From NCBI GenBank assembly GCA_963691815.1, contig OY829650.1:6175672-6239671 (forward strand): a stretch of 64,000 nt of DNA, read 5' to 3'. The notes under the pieces were generated by a model. The model saw only the letters and a list, made by a program, of their open reading frames with translations, was not told where the DNA came from and did not search any database. A program made the position numbers and the translations under genes. Positions 14,243 to 27,689 of the stretch are shown here, one piece after another. This DNA is from Echiichthys vipera (Eukaryota; Chordata; Actinopteri; Perciformes; Trachinidae). Position 1 is the stretch's first letter. Each line of letters begins with the position of its first letter.

Positions 14243-14244
<2 letters not shown>
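12587..14244. other. Intergenic DNA, mostly single-copy in appearance
   Basis: No repeat family or coding exon is recognised. A short CCTAACT triplication lies at 13198-13220. The stretch around 13340-13710 is relatively C-rich with several CGs. Confidence 0.4.

Positions 14245-14289
<45 letters not shown>
14245..14289 (+). repeat. (GT)n microsatellite
   Basis: Uninterrupted GT dinucleotides, about 22 units. Confidence 0.97.
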
Positions 14290-14292
<3 letters not shown>

Positions 14293-14934
14293 AGCAGTGA
14301 GGGTGTGAAAAGTCTGACTTCTAATTCACCTCCCTCTGCATAGGGGTTAATTCTTCCTTTCCATCCGGCTTACTTAAGATTTAAGAGAAGGGGGGGTCTG
14401 AAGTGGCAACAGATGCATAAATGTGCCTGTGTGTGTTATTGACCTTTCTCAGATTCACATGTCTTGCTAAAGCCCTGGCTGTCACACACCCGCAGCCTAA
14501 AATCTTGTAATTGTTTAATCGTTTTGAGCACAGCCCAATTTCCTAATCTGAATTTAACATGAACACTAATTTCTGATCAAAATGATTACAGTTTCTCCTC
14601 TCTGTGTTTTTTTTTGCAGCCTCTCTGAACAGACGGGAGCTGTTTAAAATAACACATCTTCAAAAACAAACAAAACAGAGTGTTATCAGGCTGGGATCAG
14701 TCAGTTGGACCGTCAGCGAAAGCTCTCTGTAAGGCTGTTTATTCTCTGCAGCGGTCCACAAGGGGGCAACGTTTGTAGGCCAAATGTGTGACATCATTAT
14801 GAACTGTGTCCCAAATCCATACTCTTTCGAGCAGCTTTAGAGCACGTGGTGTGTTCACACTCAAAAAAATGACAAAATAAAGTCCAAAACGTCTGCTTGA
14901 TTCTTGAATCTCACAAAAACACAAAAAGTACAGT

Positions 14935-15195
14935 TTTAACCCAGTTTGGGTCAGTTGTGGTTCCCATCCATTGGGTCAAACTAGCACTAAACCCTAAAAA
15001 CACTGGGTCACCAATCATACCCAAAACACTGGGTTACTTTGACACAGTTTTATATTTATTTTTTATTATACTATTGGGTTATCCAGCCATACCAATGTTT
15101 GGTTATTTCGACCCAGTAATAATGTCATATTTACATTTCTGTTCTGTTCTACCCTAAACCAAAAGGGTGGTTGCTTTTACCCAGTGTAGGCTTAT
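14935..15195. repeat. Degenerate ACCCAGTxTGGGT-type repeat
   Basis: Motifs of the form ACCCAGTTTGGGT, AACACTGGGTCACC, AACACTGGGTTAC and TTCGACCCAGTAAT recur at irregular spacing. They form imperfect inverted repeats, as in fish MITE-like elements. Boundaries are not resolved. Confidence 0.35.
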
Positions 15196-15212
15196 TTCAT
15201 ATCCTTATATTA

Positions 15213-15415
15213 GGCAAGGACACTTTATTTGTATAGCACTTTTCATACACAGGACAGACTCAAAGTGCTTCACAGCACAACATGTCATGAATTAAAATGC
15301 ATTACAGAAAGACAAAAATAATAAAAACATAGACAATAATAAAAATAGTGCGGACGTTAAAAGTGCGAAAGATTTAGCAGAAAGCTAAGGTGAACATACA
15401 AGTTTTCAGTCTAGT
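15213..15415 (+). repeat. Interspersed repeat, family A copy 1
   Basis: GGACACTTTATTTGTATAGC, TTTTCATACACAGG and CAAAGTGCTTCACAG, then CATTACAGAAAGACAAA and GATTTAGCAGAAAGCTAAGG, match the block at 43363-43548 nearly throughout. This is a common teleost dispersed repeat type. The parent element is not determined. Confidence 0.75.
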
Positions 15416-16603
15416 TTTAAAAGTGGTCGGAGTGGGTGAAAGTCTCACATCTTCAGGATATTAAGCTGTTTAATAACTATGAAATCTGTGGGAAACATTT
15501 TGTTGTCACTGTGTGAAGTTTAATCGGCAGCGGCATCACAAATTCACAGTGTCTCTGACATTCAGCGGTGCATATAACTAAGTACCTTCATTTTTTTTTT
15601 AATGCATAATAACAGTACACAGTGACAATGTTACTTCATACACCTCCATGGATCCCTAAAACTGTGATCGTGACAATGCATTTTTCAGAAACACAATTGT
15701 TAATGTTTATTTAGCCTGATAAAGGGACACTTCATCCTTCTTTTTTTCTGACAATTACAGAGTCAAAGAACACTGCAAAAAACACTAAAACCATTACATC
15801 TGACATCTTATTTTAGGGGGTACAGGAGCACGTCACAACTGCTAACAGCTACAGGCGAGGTGCACAGTGTTGTACTCAAACGGGACATTTTAAACTTGAC
15901 CGTGTAAGATCATTTAATTATGTCGCTCGTCACTATAAACATCAGTAAAAGAAGAGTTTCCAGTAAGTCAATCTCAATAAATACAAATAAATGTAATTGT
16001 TACACATCTTAGGTGATGGTTGCACTCTCTCTGACTATATTGACTACAGCACAAAAGAGAAGGCAGAGGTGAAGATGAACTCCTCTGCAGACTCATTGAA
16101 GGCACTTAAACTATACGTTCTCTATGTTCCTCACTCCTCAATCTCCCTCCATCTCCCCTCGCTGGTAGCCAGGCCTGGTAATACCATACATGCCCTGCAA
16201 AGGCTCATAATTGCCAGGTGCTATTAGATGGCCAAATGGGATTATTTCTTCAAAAGAAACATTAGCTGCTTTGAGGAAAGAGTGTGAGGGATTGGGGCTT
16301 GCTGCTCCCCCTAATCTGGCAGGAGACCCCCACAGTCACACTCCTCCACCTGGCTCCCATTACCCCTCCACAAATCCCTAATCCCTCCGTTTGTTTTCCC
16401 GGATGAGACCAAGAAGAATGGAGGAGACACAAGGCGGAGGAGGAAAGGGAAGGCAGGAGTTAGGGTCATGGGTGACGGTGATAATAGAGATTTGATAGTT
16501 ATTTGCCACAGCTGATTTACGGCTGCTTAATCTACGTGTTGATAAAATGTAAATTTTGCTCCCATTTATAGTTTGAGGGAAGAAATGTGAGTGTTTCTCT
16601 CTG

Positions 16604-16605
<2 letters not shown>

Positions 16606-16691
<86 letters not shown>
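16606..16691 (+). repeat. (TG)n microsatellite
   Basis: Uninterrupted, 43 units. It is followed by a GC-rich segment. Confidence 0.98.
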
Positions 16692-16692
<1 letters not shown>

Positions 16693-16699
16693 CTGGCTG

Positions 16700-17010
16700 G
16701 CCTCAGCGGCCTCCTCTCTTTAATAAAAGTATTGTTTGTGTTTCTCCTGATTGGGAACACATTGGGCCTGGGTCGGGCCCTGCCGGGGCTGGGGTCCGGG
16801 GTCTGGGGCAGACCGGGGGTCCTGTTCTCCGGGGGTCTCTCCTCTGGTCCTTCCTTTTCTCTCCTCAGAAGTTCCGTCTGCTCGGGGGGCCACGAGGGGC
16901 GGCGGGGTCACCCCTGAGAAGTGTCCCGCCGCGGGATGACCCTGTGCTGCCTCTATCAGGGGGTAACCTTAGTCCTCTCCTAACGGACCCCCTCCCCTCC
17001 CCGCAGGGAT
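16700..17010 (+). other. GC-rich segment of unknown function
   Basis: An isolated G/C-rich stretch with CCGGGG and GGGGCGG motifs sits in AT-rich DNA. It contains acceptor-like CTCTCCTCAG near 16869 and CCCCGCAG near 17006. Reading frames through it are open but resemble no family I know. It could be a CpG-rich regulatory element or a cryptic exon. Confidence 0.25.
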
Positions 17011-17184
17011 GTAATACACACACACATACACAAGCCAGTCACCAAACAGCCACACAGGGTGATGAAATACATGTGCGCACGCAAAATTCACATACCCAGC
17101 CATTGTTCTCTTTGTACCAGACTGTGAAATGCACACATGCACATTCACACCCTTTTGTTCACCCAATCTCTTACTAGACAACTT

Positions 17185-17274
17185 ACACGCACACGCACAC
17201 GCACACGTACACACGCACATGCACACGCACACGCACATGCACACACACACGCACATGCACATGCACAGGCACAT
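17185..17274 (+). repeat. Compound (CA/CACACG) microsatellite
   Basis: CA units mixed with CACACG, CACATG and CACGTA variants, indicating an old, interrupted array. Confidence 0.93.
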
Positions 17275-17827
17275 CACCAAAGAGACCATCATGCAGGTCG
17301 AACCCAGCTCTGCCTGTGTGGCTTCAGCTTTGTTGTCTTGACGACACCCTGTGTTTGAGATCTCCACATCTGATAGTGTTAACATGATCAAATTCAAGCT
17401 GTTAGAGCCGTGTAGCTGATCGAGAGACAAAGGGGGAGAAGAGCAAGAGAAAGCGAAGATAACAAAGTGGGAATAAAAAATGAGGCATGGCCAAAACCAT
17501 CAGAATTAAGAGGTGCAACGGCAAATGAGGAAGCATGAGAGGAGAAAATAATAGTCAGAGATGAAGAAAGAAACCCTGGCACACCGCACCTCGGCACATA
17601 ACGAACACATGGACTCTATATTAGCTCATGGAGTTAACAGGCAGCAGCGGCTCTCTGACATGAGCTCATGTGTTTGGACAGATCTGCTGAAGGTTTAAGA
17701 CCAGTACCGAAGCCCTTATCTGATCCAGAGATAAAGTCTCTCGCTAAGAATGAGAGGAAAACACACACAGAGGCAGCCAGAGTGAATGAATGGTCCGAGG
17801 AGGGAGAGAAATGTAGCTTATATATGA

Positions 17828-17869
17828 AGGAGAGAGAGAGAGAGAAAGAGAAAGAGGAAGAGAAAGAAT
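17828..17869 (+). repeat. Purine-only GA-rich tract
   Basis: GAGAGAGAGAGA followed by AAAGAGAAAGAGGAAGAGAA. It is strictly purine on this strand and could form triplex (H-) DNA. Confidence 0.85.
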
Positions 17870-18803
17870 GGCCCCGGCCCTGGATAGAGGCTCAAAAGAG
17901 CATAAGTGTGTCCTGGGAGACCCCCCAGCCATGGAGTGGGTGTGTATTGGTGATGTCAGTGTGAAATACAAAGTGCGGACAGATATGAGAACAAAAGTCA
18001 TCGCAGGCCTCAAGTGTGTGTCTCTCTGTGTGTGTGTGTGTATGTGTATGTTATTTTAAGTCGACCAATTTTATGAATGAATGTGACATGTGTGCGGTGC
18101 ATGTGTTGTTTCATAAGTGTATAGTAATACTAGACTCTGTCTCTTGCCCTGTATCTTACAGTGGTATAGTTGCTCATTCTGCAGGCAGTTCATCTTTAAG
18201 ACCATTTCTTGAAGTGGCATATTATAATATTCCACTTTTCTACCAGAGCCGTAAATACAGTGGCTCGACCACTTGCAGCACTTCCTCAGCATATCCCGTC
18301 AATTGCATTTGACTCTTTGCACATCTGTATGTCTACGCATTATTGTACCGTTACATCTGTAGACAGCACACATCAGAAGCAGATCTGGACGGCCCGTGCT
18401 TGCCAAGGCTTTGGTGCCCAGCATGATGTTGCTTCCTGCAGGAAGAGGGAGAGCAGAGGAAAAAGCAAAACAGGACATCTTCAGATCTGTCAGGGGAGCA
18501 GCCCCTCTCCTCTTCTCTGCCCTTGGGGGAAATCGCACCAAAGGAAGCGCTCTGTCCCTCCTCGTATCCCCCCCCCCCTCTTCTGCCCTCGCTCTGCTCT
18601 GCTCTCCCCGGGACGTGGTCACCCTTTCTAATACTCCTCTTTTCCTCCGTGACACTGAGGCAAACAGTGATGGATGTCACCTTGCACAACCTCATGTTCT
18701 GACAGCCACCTGCACCATATGTGCTTCATTCTGTATTTTATTAATAAGAATTACATTTCATACCATCATAAATGGCCCTGTGCTCACTTTTAAACAACTA
18801 TTA

Positions 18804-19330
18804 AATTCAATTCAATTCAATTCGATTTTATTTATAGTGCCAAATCATAACAAAAGTTATCTCAGGACACTTTACAGAGTAGGTAAAGACCACACTCTAT
18901 GACTTATTTATGATTAACATAGACCCAACAATTCCCCCGTAGAGTACGGTGGCAATGAAAACCTTCCCTATAACAGACAGGAACGTCAGACAGACCCAGC
19001 TCTGTGGAGGACGCACATCTGTCTGCAATGGTTGGGGAGAAAGAAAAGGAGAGAGAGAGAGAGAAAAGACGGACAGATGGACAGAGAGACAAAGACAGAC
19101 ACAAAGACAGAGACAGACACACTGACAGTAACTATAATAATATCTATAGTAATGTGAATATGACTTATGTGTTATGGCGGTTAATACAGCACAATAGTAG
19201 AAACAAGCACGGCTAAGGTTATAGATTATTATTATAGATAATAGTAGCAGGAAGCATCATGCAGGACCACGGCAGCAGGCACCACCACGATCAGCAGAGA
19301 CCTGCGAGACGACAAAGCACAAACAACTCC
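18804..19330 (+). repeat. Interspersed repeat, family B copy 1 (long)
   Basis: It starts with (AATTC)n and ATTTTATTTATAGTGCCAAA, then TATCTCAGGACACTTTACAG. It continues through GGTGGCAATGAAAACCTTCC and a GGTTGGGGAGAAAGAAAAGG purine-rich stretch. These blocks recur throughout teleost genomes. The first ~105 bp match 33692-33799 with only about three differences. Confidence 0.7.
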
Positions 19331-21930
19331 GGGGAAGAGTTCACACTAATAGTCAATACATATGAATGCACTGGAATAGATTGGCAAGCTTCATTTCATT
19401 CCAGTTGTTTTCTGATTTTAACTTTATAAATCAGTATTTACAGCATTTAAAAATTGTCTACTCTAATTATAACCAGTAAAAAAATAATTAATACTCAATT
19501 CCTTAGGGAAACATTGTAAAGGATGTATACTAGGCTCATTTTCAGGTTCATGTTTGTATTTTGGGGTTTCTATTAGAACATGTTTTAATGTCCAAAATGT
19601 TGTTTTTTTCAAACTGTCTGTCTAAATATACTTGGATTCACTCTCTGTCTGAAACGTTCCGATTTTACACCTGTCTCTCCATCCAAAAAAGCCAATCTGC
19701 TCTCATCAGTCAGCATTTAGGTCATTGTTTCACAGCCATACAGAAGCCCTGACAGCTTGTTTAAAGGGACGGTTTTTGAATACGGGTTTTGTGCATGGAT
19801 TGAGCATTTTGATGTTTTCACAGTATTTATATAGCACCTGCAGCTACTGCATTATAATAAAAAAAGACATGGAAATCTCGTTTTTCATGGGAAATGGGAG
19901 CCCTTGCTCACACTCAAAAGTCTCTATGTCCTGGAAGAAACATTGACAGCTGCAAGCAGGCATGTAGGCCTACGCTAAGTGAGCATATCCAGTTTATAAT
20001 GATCTGTTGTTGACCACCTCAAAACCTCCACACAGGTATCAAAACCAAACATCACAGCATGACACAACAAGGCCGACTGCAGCAGGGCACAGTGCACTCT
20101 GCAGGGTGAGTTACGTTTTTTGATATTGTCACCACATTTCAGGGGTGCTGCCAAGAAAATCCGTAGTTAGTGATGAATCACCCTCATGCATGAATCATAC
20201 ATCAATAATACCCCAATTTGATGCACGATCAATGGTGATTAAGACAGAGAAAAATAGAAATGCGTGGCAAAAACAGCATATTGAAGAAACCCCCCTCCCC
20301 TCCCTATTTGTAGAATGAAAGCATGGTCTGAAGGAATATATCATGTACTGATTAATTAGACTCATTATCAAAAGAAATCTCTTGTGACATCCACAGCAGA
20401 GTGCACAACCAAAATCTTATAAATACGGTGTCTTCGGGGGATTTACTGAGATGGATCAACATTCCTGTTAGCCACATCTGTATTTTCCAGCAGTAATTAA
20501 GTGTTTATGACTGGTCCAAGTGGAGCTAGAGGGGACTCTGCTGTTTTCCAGTTGGACACCGTAACCCTAAACTCTCCTCTCATCCTCTGCTCCTGGCTAG
20601 CCCACTCGTAAACCATCAACAAGGTTACTACAGCCTTGTATGTGCTGTTTGTGTATGAGCGTGTGTTCTTGTTTTTTTCTTTATAACGTGAGTGATTTTG
20701 TCTCTTGGTGCGTGTGTGTCCCATTGCCTGGTTTTCCTGTTTGTTATTGTGGTCACGGCGGAGGCAGGGGAGCTGGAATTGGGGAGGTTTGTGTGGTGTG
20801 CTGTGTGCAGGCGGATCCAACACAGAATGACACTTGCTTGGCCGGGCACAGAGTGTTTTAATGGTGCGCGTGGTTTCATCTTCAAACTAAATTCTCTGGA
20901 TCTGTTTGAAGTCAGCAGCAGTGGCCTTGAGCAGCATCTCTCAGCATTTGTTAAATGATGGCCGGGATTCAAAAACGAAGAGCCTCTCGTTGACTCAAAG
21001 TCTCTTTTTGGAAGTCGATTGCTCAATTGTTGAGTTTGTTTGTGGTCATTTATTTCAGTGAGAAGCAATTTCTTCCCTGATTTCTGCGGTTACATCACCA
21101 AGTCATAAAGTCATAACCATATACCTTGATCTTAGATCCTAACATAGATTTAACATTGTGTCATTATGTCTGTAATAACTCCCTCTGTCCATATCCGACT
21201 ACGTTTGTTCCCTTTTAGATTTGTGCACACGCGGCATATTGAGCTGTAATGCATGGGAGCCATCTCTTCTGCCAGCAGCTTCTGTTGCACCAATCAGCAA
21301 GATTGTCATTAGCAAAGTAGCATAGCATGGACCCCAAGCTATACCCATGCTTACTGAATAATCAGGAGATGGAGAGATAACGAAACAACCCATGAACGAT
21401 ATAGAACGCTGATGAGAGAGAGAGAGAGAAAGCAAGAAGGACCATAATAGACAGCTGGTGTTCAGTGGCGGTTGCCTGGCTTCCCGTCGCTCTTTCCATG
21501 TAGAGACTAGATAACATCTCTTACCTTATTCACTGCAACCCACATACAGCTCTGCCTCTATTGTACACGGGTAGGCCGGCATTTTCAGGACAGGAAGAAT
21601 AACCTTGCCTGGTTGCCGTGACAACACTGTGGTTCAAAGAGAGGCCGTGATAGAAAGAGAAACAGAATAAGCAAATACATACTGAGAGTTTCTTGTATTC
21701 TGGCAAAAGTGTTCAAGAGCGGGCATTAATGGGTCATTTAAAAACACTATAAATGTTTAGATTTCGCCTTCAGGGTTCACACAAATTTAAAGTGCAACTG
21801 TGAGAAAAAAAGTTCAGAAGACATGAAAGAAGGAATAAATTGAACAAGGCATAAAAGTAGCTGGTATCCTGCAATCATGTGGGGTCGGAATAATCTGAAA
21901 AATGTGCTCCCAATAAGGACACCTCACATC
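19331..21930. other. Intergenic DNA, no gene recognised
   Basis: Apart from a (GA)n at 21414-21430, no mobile element, RNA gene or exon could be supported. Confidence 0.4.
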
Positions 21931-22291
21931 GGGCGACTGTGGCTCAGTTGGTAGAGCGAGTCGGCCAATGTCCGAAGTGTCTGCGTCTAGATCCCCGCCC
22001 TGCCCTACTTGTGTCATGGTCGTTGTGTCCTTGGGTGAGACACTTCACCCACCTTGCCTCCTGTGAATGTGTGTGACTGCTGTATGTCTGAGGAGGTGGT
22101 CGGAGGGGTCGTGGTCGCTGATTAGCTGCCGCGCTTCCGTCAGTCTGCCCCAGGGCAGCTGTGACTACTACGTAGTTTACCACCACCATGTATGACTGTG
22201 TGAATGAATGGAACCTGGACTCTGTAAAGCGCCTTGAGCAGTGAGAAAGGCGCTATATAAATCAAAGCCATAATAATATAATAATAATAAC
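21931..22291 (+). mobile_element. tRNA-derived SINE of a different family
   Basis: The head GGGCGACTGTGGCTCAGTTG then GTAGAGCG is a tRNA A-box-like start; the B-box near 21984 is degenerate. The tail contains AAAGCGCCTTGAGCAG and AGAAAGGCGCTATATAAAT and ends in AATAAT repeats. This layout is typical of teleost tRNA SINEs, not of a functional tRNA gene. Confidence 0.75.
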
Positions 22292-23582
22292 ATGAATGCC
22301 GCCTCAAGTCAAAACTCGTAAAGACATTTTGACGCCATATTACGCAGCAACATGGCAGACCAACGCAAAGATTAGGTACATGGTAAGAAACTTTTAAATA
22401 ATTCACTTGTATCATTTGTAATAGATGTTAGGTTGTAAACATTGGTTGCTGTGCACGTCGAGTGACCTACATTTGTTAGGTGAGTTCTTCATTTGCATTA
22501 ACCCTGATAACAAATCAGGTGAATCAATGTTTTAGGGAATAAACGGGTGCAGAAACAAGTCTGGGACAAAATCACTAAACCTCAAACTGCGAACAAATAC
22601 TGTTAACAGCCACCAAGGTGTTGTTTAAACGTTTCCAGCTTCTTTGTATCATCCATGTTGTTGTCACATTACGACTTAGAAGCTCGCAGAGATATTGAAG
22701 CTGGAAGAATGACTTTCCAACTCTTGTTGGGACACTTGTTGGGACCATTTGACTGTTGATCATTTGAATGCATTTGAACGCATTGCGAGACGTGTCGTGA
22801 AAAACAGCGACACTGACCGATAACACATCCACAATGCTGATATCATTCCACACAGACCACCAAAGCAGAGTGCCGCCCCTAGCCCTGTGTATGAAGTACA
22901 TATCTGCTGTTCTGCACCATTAACACACACCGTTCTCACATGCAGCTCAACTGTAAAGGCCACCATCTTCACCTCTGATTGCTCTCAATCTTTCAACTAC
23001 ACGATCCCCCCCGCCTATATGAAGAAAGTGTGTGAAGACATCTGTGTGCACGCGCTCACGTTAACGCATTCATAGAGCCGGTCGTGGACGTGTTGTAGAA
23101 AAAAAAGAATTTGCGCGAGTGCTTAACAAGCCGGCCGTTTGAATGTTTTTCCTCCCGTTCCTTGTCAAGCCGACACTTTGATCTGTCTTCAGGGTGTCAG
23201 CTGGCAGCCATGTTTGTTTGCCCAGCGAGGTAGGCTACCTGTGTAATTATCTCTAACGAAGTGACTTGTTTTGATTTGGCCTGAAATCTAATCCCCAGCC
23301 GGGATGAAGATGTGGAAATGGGTTTGAGGTTACTTGGGGGATTTTGTGAAGTGTGAGCACGGCTGTGAAGCTGTTTCGGGGGTTGAAAAAGGTTCGACCC
23401 GTGAGCTATGAGGAAGTTTATGTTGTGGGGAGGAACATTTTTGGCTTGTTACTGCTCTTTTTTTTTTTTTCGCATCCACTCAGAGCTTTGATAATCACCA
23501 CCTCACCCTGCCCTTCTTTTTCTCTTTTCCCTCCCCTCATCTCCCTTCGTACCTCTCACATAAATATACAGTATAAGCCGAA

Positions 23583-23612
23583 ACACACACACACACACAC
23601 TCACTCACTCAC
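23583..23612 (+). repeat. (CA)n-(TCAC)n microsatellite
   Basis: Nine CA units then three TCAC units. Confidence 0.9.
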
Positions 23613-25150
23613 ACCCACAAAATCTACTTGTTGACTCAAACGCTCTCCCTCAGCTCGAACACACATACAGTACACACATACTTGTGCTCCTGTGAATCAT
23701 TTAAGCCCTGGCAGCGATTCAAGGAAACCTCAAAGAGAGTGTTGTTGGCAGGAGGCTGCAGCACTTCACCTCTGCGTGAAAGGTTAGCAAGAACACAATG
23801 TGGCTCTCCTCTGCTCTGTCCTTTCTCCTCACCTCCCTCATTACTCGGACTTATCAGTCTTGGTAATCGTTCTGTACTCTTTCACTTTCCATGCTCTCTT
23901 CTGTTATTGCATTTGCAGAAAAAAGATCGTCCATTGATTTCTGCATGTTTAACCAACACACCCACACACTTACCACATTTTTTATTTTCACTTAATGTAA
24001 AAAAAAAAAGTATTCAAGTAATTTTGTCCAATAAACCTTAAATTGTTTTTGTTTTTTTTACTAAACTGAGTCATAAAAACCTGTTAAAAGTGAAATATGC
24101 CAATTAAAATGATATTATATTGCTTGTTTGTTCTGTGTGATGGAGTTCCTCAAAGGTTGGAAGTAACCCAAGAGTTAAATCTAATATTTTATTTGAGAAA
24201 AATTCAGAAAGTATAAAAAAATAATTCAGGGCGCCTTTGCTGGACTTTTTGATGCACTATGTCCATGTCAGAGGAGTTACTGTGGAGGGCCATAGAGCTT
24301 CCCATAGGCTTCCTGCAGCCCGATAAGAAACGTAAACATACCGGGCCACCAGAAAAAACACGTCACCCTCCGCACTGGAGCTAATGAAAGGGGCGATGGT
24401 ATGGGGAGAGGTAGGGGATGTGCGCTCTCACACAATGATCTGAGTGTTTAGGATGGAGAAGGGATGGACTGTACAAAGTAAGGAAGTGTCCCTCACACAC
24501 CACCCGCCGAGCATCCCCCCTTAATAAGACTATTTTTTTTTTAGGGAGCACATGCATATGTACACACACCACAAAAGTGGGACCATGTGCGCATATGCAT
24601 ATGTGTTTGCCCCTGCCCAAACCTTGATCCATGCGGGCGGGGAAGTAAAGGTGATGGTTGGACTCTGGTGGTCAGTGTTTATTTGCTCTATCTCTCTTTT
24701 CTCTCTGAGAGGAACAAGAGCCACGTCGGAGTCGCTGCATGTGGGCTGGGGGTACATCCTTCTTCTTCTTCTTCACCTCCATCCCTCCATCCCTGTCCCC
24801 CGTCTCTTTGCTGCACCTCCATAAGGATTCCATTGAGTGGAGGCAACCTCTTGTTGATGTTTAATCGTGCAGGCAAACTCAATGCAAATGAACCAGAGAC
24901 CTACCCAGAGAGATCAAACTGGGACAAGCAGTGAGAGCTGTCCCTCCCCACGGCCTGTCCAGGGCAGATGCACCAATGCTTATGGACTCAAGATGAAACA
25001 ATAAAGCATATGTTTTAACACGTATGGTACAATATATACTTTATTGTGTTTTTTTGAATTGTTAGGCTTGGACACATTATGTATTTTATTATATGTGTTT
25101 ACAATCATCACATTAACCCAGGCGTAAGACCTTAGGTGTGTTTTACCTTC

Positions 25151-25174
25151 ATATACATATATATATATATATAT
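25151..25174 (+). repeat. (AT)n microsatellite
   Basis: About 11 AT units with one C interruption near the start. Confidence 0.9.
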
Positions 25175-25696
25175 GCTATAGTGTAGCACGTAAAGAAAAA
25201 GCATCTGGTGACCATCACTGGCTGTTAAATTCATCTCCATCTCATCAAGAAGGTGTTTCCTCTTCGTGGTCCTGAATCTTGTTTTTGCAATAATATTAAT
25301 GTCTCCATATTATCGTCCAATAAAGAGATCATCAATCGTGTAATCTTACAATATCTGTGTATATCTGGTATAATAAATACATTTAATTACTAAAAATAAC
25401 AGATCTTATTAAATTCAGCTTTAGCTATATCAGACGATGTGTTTGTTACAATTTATGTATTTATGTATGTGTATTTATATACCCATGTAATATTATCTTT
25501 AAACAGCAGACTACTACTACTACTATTACTACTAATACTACTACTATACTAATTATAATAATACTGGTATAAAGTGAAATTTTGATATTTTTTTACTATA
25601 AAAGGACTGGTTATAATTATGATTACATGACTTTTGTATGAGAGGACATTGCATTATAGTGATAGGTAAGTAGGAGGGTAAATACCGTTACTACTA

Positions 25697-25700
<4 letters not shown>

Positions 25701-25742
<42 letters not shown>
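25701..25742 (+). repeat. (TAA)n microsatellite
   Basis: Fourteen TAA units without interruption. Confidence 0.97.
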
Positions 25743-25743
<1 letters not shown>

Positions 25744-26224
25744 TGTATTTTTTAAATATACATTTTTCTCTTGTAATGGTTATAATTCTCACCCCTCCTC
25801 TGCCTGGTCCTACCTTGCTGCCTGAGCCTGACTCGCCAGCCCGGGTGTTCTCCGGTCCCGACCTGACCCGGCGGATCCGTCCGCCGCATTCCACCCGCAC
25901 GCGCTATCATAAACATCCTAGTCCCAGACCCGCGAGGGCAGGAAGTGCGCGAGGACAGGAATTCCACTCTTTCAAATTACATTACAGCCCGCTGCAACGA
26001 TGGCTCTTCGCTTTATTGTGCCACACACGCACACCACGCGTTGGGAGGTGCGGGGGAACCGTCGCTTATGACGGGGGGGAGCAGTAGATATAAACCCATC
26101 TCTATTATCCAAATGTATAACCTATTATATCACCTATGTAACCTGGGATACACGAACACAGGCCGGCCCACATGTTGCATGAATGCATTTTGTTTTTCAG
26201 CAGTAGCCTAGGCCTGTGTATGTG

Positions 26225-26226
<2 letters not shown>

Positions 26227-26273
<47 letters not shown>

Positions 26274-26276
26274 GTG
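26227..26276 (+). repeat. (GT)n microsatellite
   Basis: GT units with one GC interruption near the right end. Confidence 0.95.
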
Positions 26277-26939
26277 ATCTTTTATATATTGGAGCGTTTA
26301 TTCTGGAGATGTTGAAAGACTTATTAGAGGATGTATATTTATCTAAGAAGAAAACACGGCCTCCTCTCTGTCTGTCTGATGTGCGCATGCCGCTGTCTCA
26401 CTCGTCCCGTGCAGCCCAGAAGTCCACTTCACGGGCCTGCACGAGGTTCAATGCACTCTACATTGGATCTACACGACGCATCTGTTAGAATTAACCCAAC
26501 TCGAATTAATTAAATAATTATAATAATATTTTTAGCACACATGCAGCGTAAATCTTTTTCTTTTTTTTTAAATACCCTATAGCTCTGATCAACTGTTCCC
26601 TATAATGTCTGGATATGTCAGTGGCAGAAGCGTCAATGCCGATTTCTATCATGGAGAAATTAAATCAAATATTGCCATAATTATGAGAACATGTCAAAAA
26701 TAAACCTTAGGAGCAGAGCAAATGTCCACATGAGCCCGTAACACATGGGGAAATTAGCATAATGCTATGAGTAGGTTATGCGCTGTGGCCACACGTTCCT
26801 TCTACTTCCTTCCTTTTAACTTATTTATTTAGTTTTTAATTATTAATTACTAGTTGATAATGTGTTTGTTTATGGCATAGGCCTATACCAAATCCCCTAC
26901 CGTAACGGAAAAGGCTATACTCTCAAATGAGCATTCCTG

Positions 26940-27069
26940 AGTGCCTCAGTGCTGGAGCCAGGCCGGTTCAAGTTTCACCGTCCTTGTTGTGTTTACGGAT
27001 TGTCGGCGTGCGGCTTTGTTGTGACGTGGCGCGCGCGACTGCTGCAGCTCAGACCCGGGAAAGTCACAG
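26940..27069 (+). other. Candidate upstream non-coding exon with splice donor
   Basis: This is a GC/CpG-rich patch in an otherwise AT-rich region, containing a CRE-like TGACGTGG and a run of CG dinucleotides. It ends in CACAG followed by GTAATG at 27070, a plausible 5' splice site. It lies about 2.8 kb upstream of foxl2 on the same strand. It could be a first exon of an alternative foxl2 leader or a lncRNA, but no coding potential is seen. Support is only composition plus a donor-like motif. Confidence 0.25.
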
Positions 27070-27689
27070 GTAATGAAGAAGAAGGGGGGGCAGAACAATG
27101 CAAGACCGGAAACGTCAACCGGAACGGAAGAGGGTTGACAAATAAGTCATTGCACATATTCAGCATACAGTCCAATGTCCTGAAGCGTAACGGTGCTTCT
27201 CGGTCGTTCCGGTCAAAAAGGCCCAGTTCGTAATTGGTCCAATTTTGGAGGGACCCGTTTTCACGACAGGTACGCTAATGGCGGTGTTTTTTAGCCGCTT
27301 TAATATAATAAATAATAATAATAATACCCGGGACATTACAATGGCGACCTAGACTTTGGAATAGCCTCACCCCCATCATGCTATAAACAGGCTCTGTGTG
27401 CTCTCAGGGACACTCTCCTGCTACATTGTTAGCATTTAGCATTGTAGCCTAAACATGGAGCTGGAGGTGTTTTTGGGGTGATGTGCGGGGATCATCAGGA
27501 GGTCTCTCAAGGGGGTGAGTCGGTCCTCTGCAGATGGAGAATGTGACGACTGAGTGGACATTTAGGGGACACTTGAACACATTTAACTTTATTTTTTTCA
27601 CAGTTATTTTCCTATATTTTCCATATTAGGCCTGAAATATTTGACATAGACAGACATATTGCGTATTGTTGTATATTGTATAAACCTAC

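Larger units (their letters stand above)
22292..25700. other. Intergenic DNA, no gene recognised
   Basis: It contains T-runs and the microsatellites at 23583 and 25151. I see no supported exon. The short frames found do not resemble known domains. Confidence 0.4.

Noticed and set aside
16587..17177. 196-residue open frame
   Set aside because: The first third is (CV)n from the TG microsatellite, and the rest is GC-rich DNA that is open by composition.
21931..22003. tRNA gene
   Set aside because: Only the A-box-like head is tRNA-like; the B-box is degenerate and a SINE body and tail follow.
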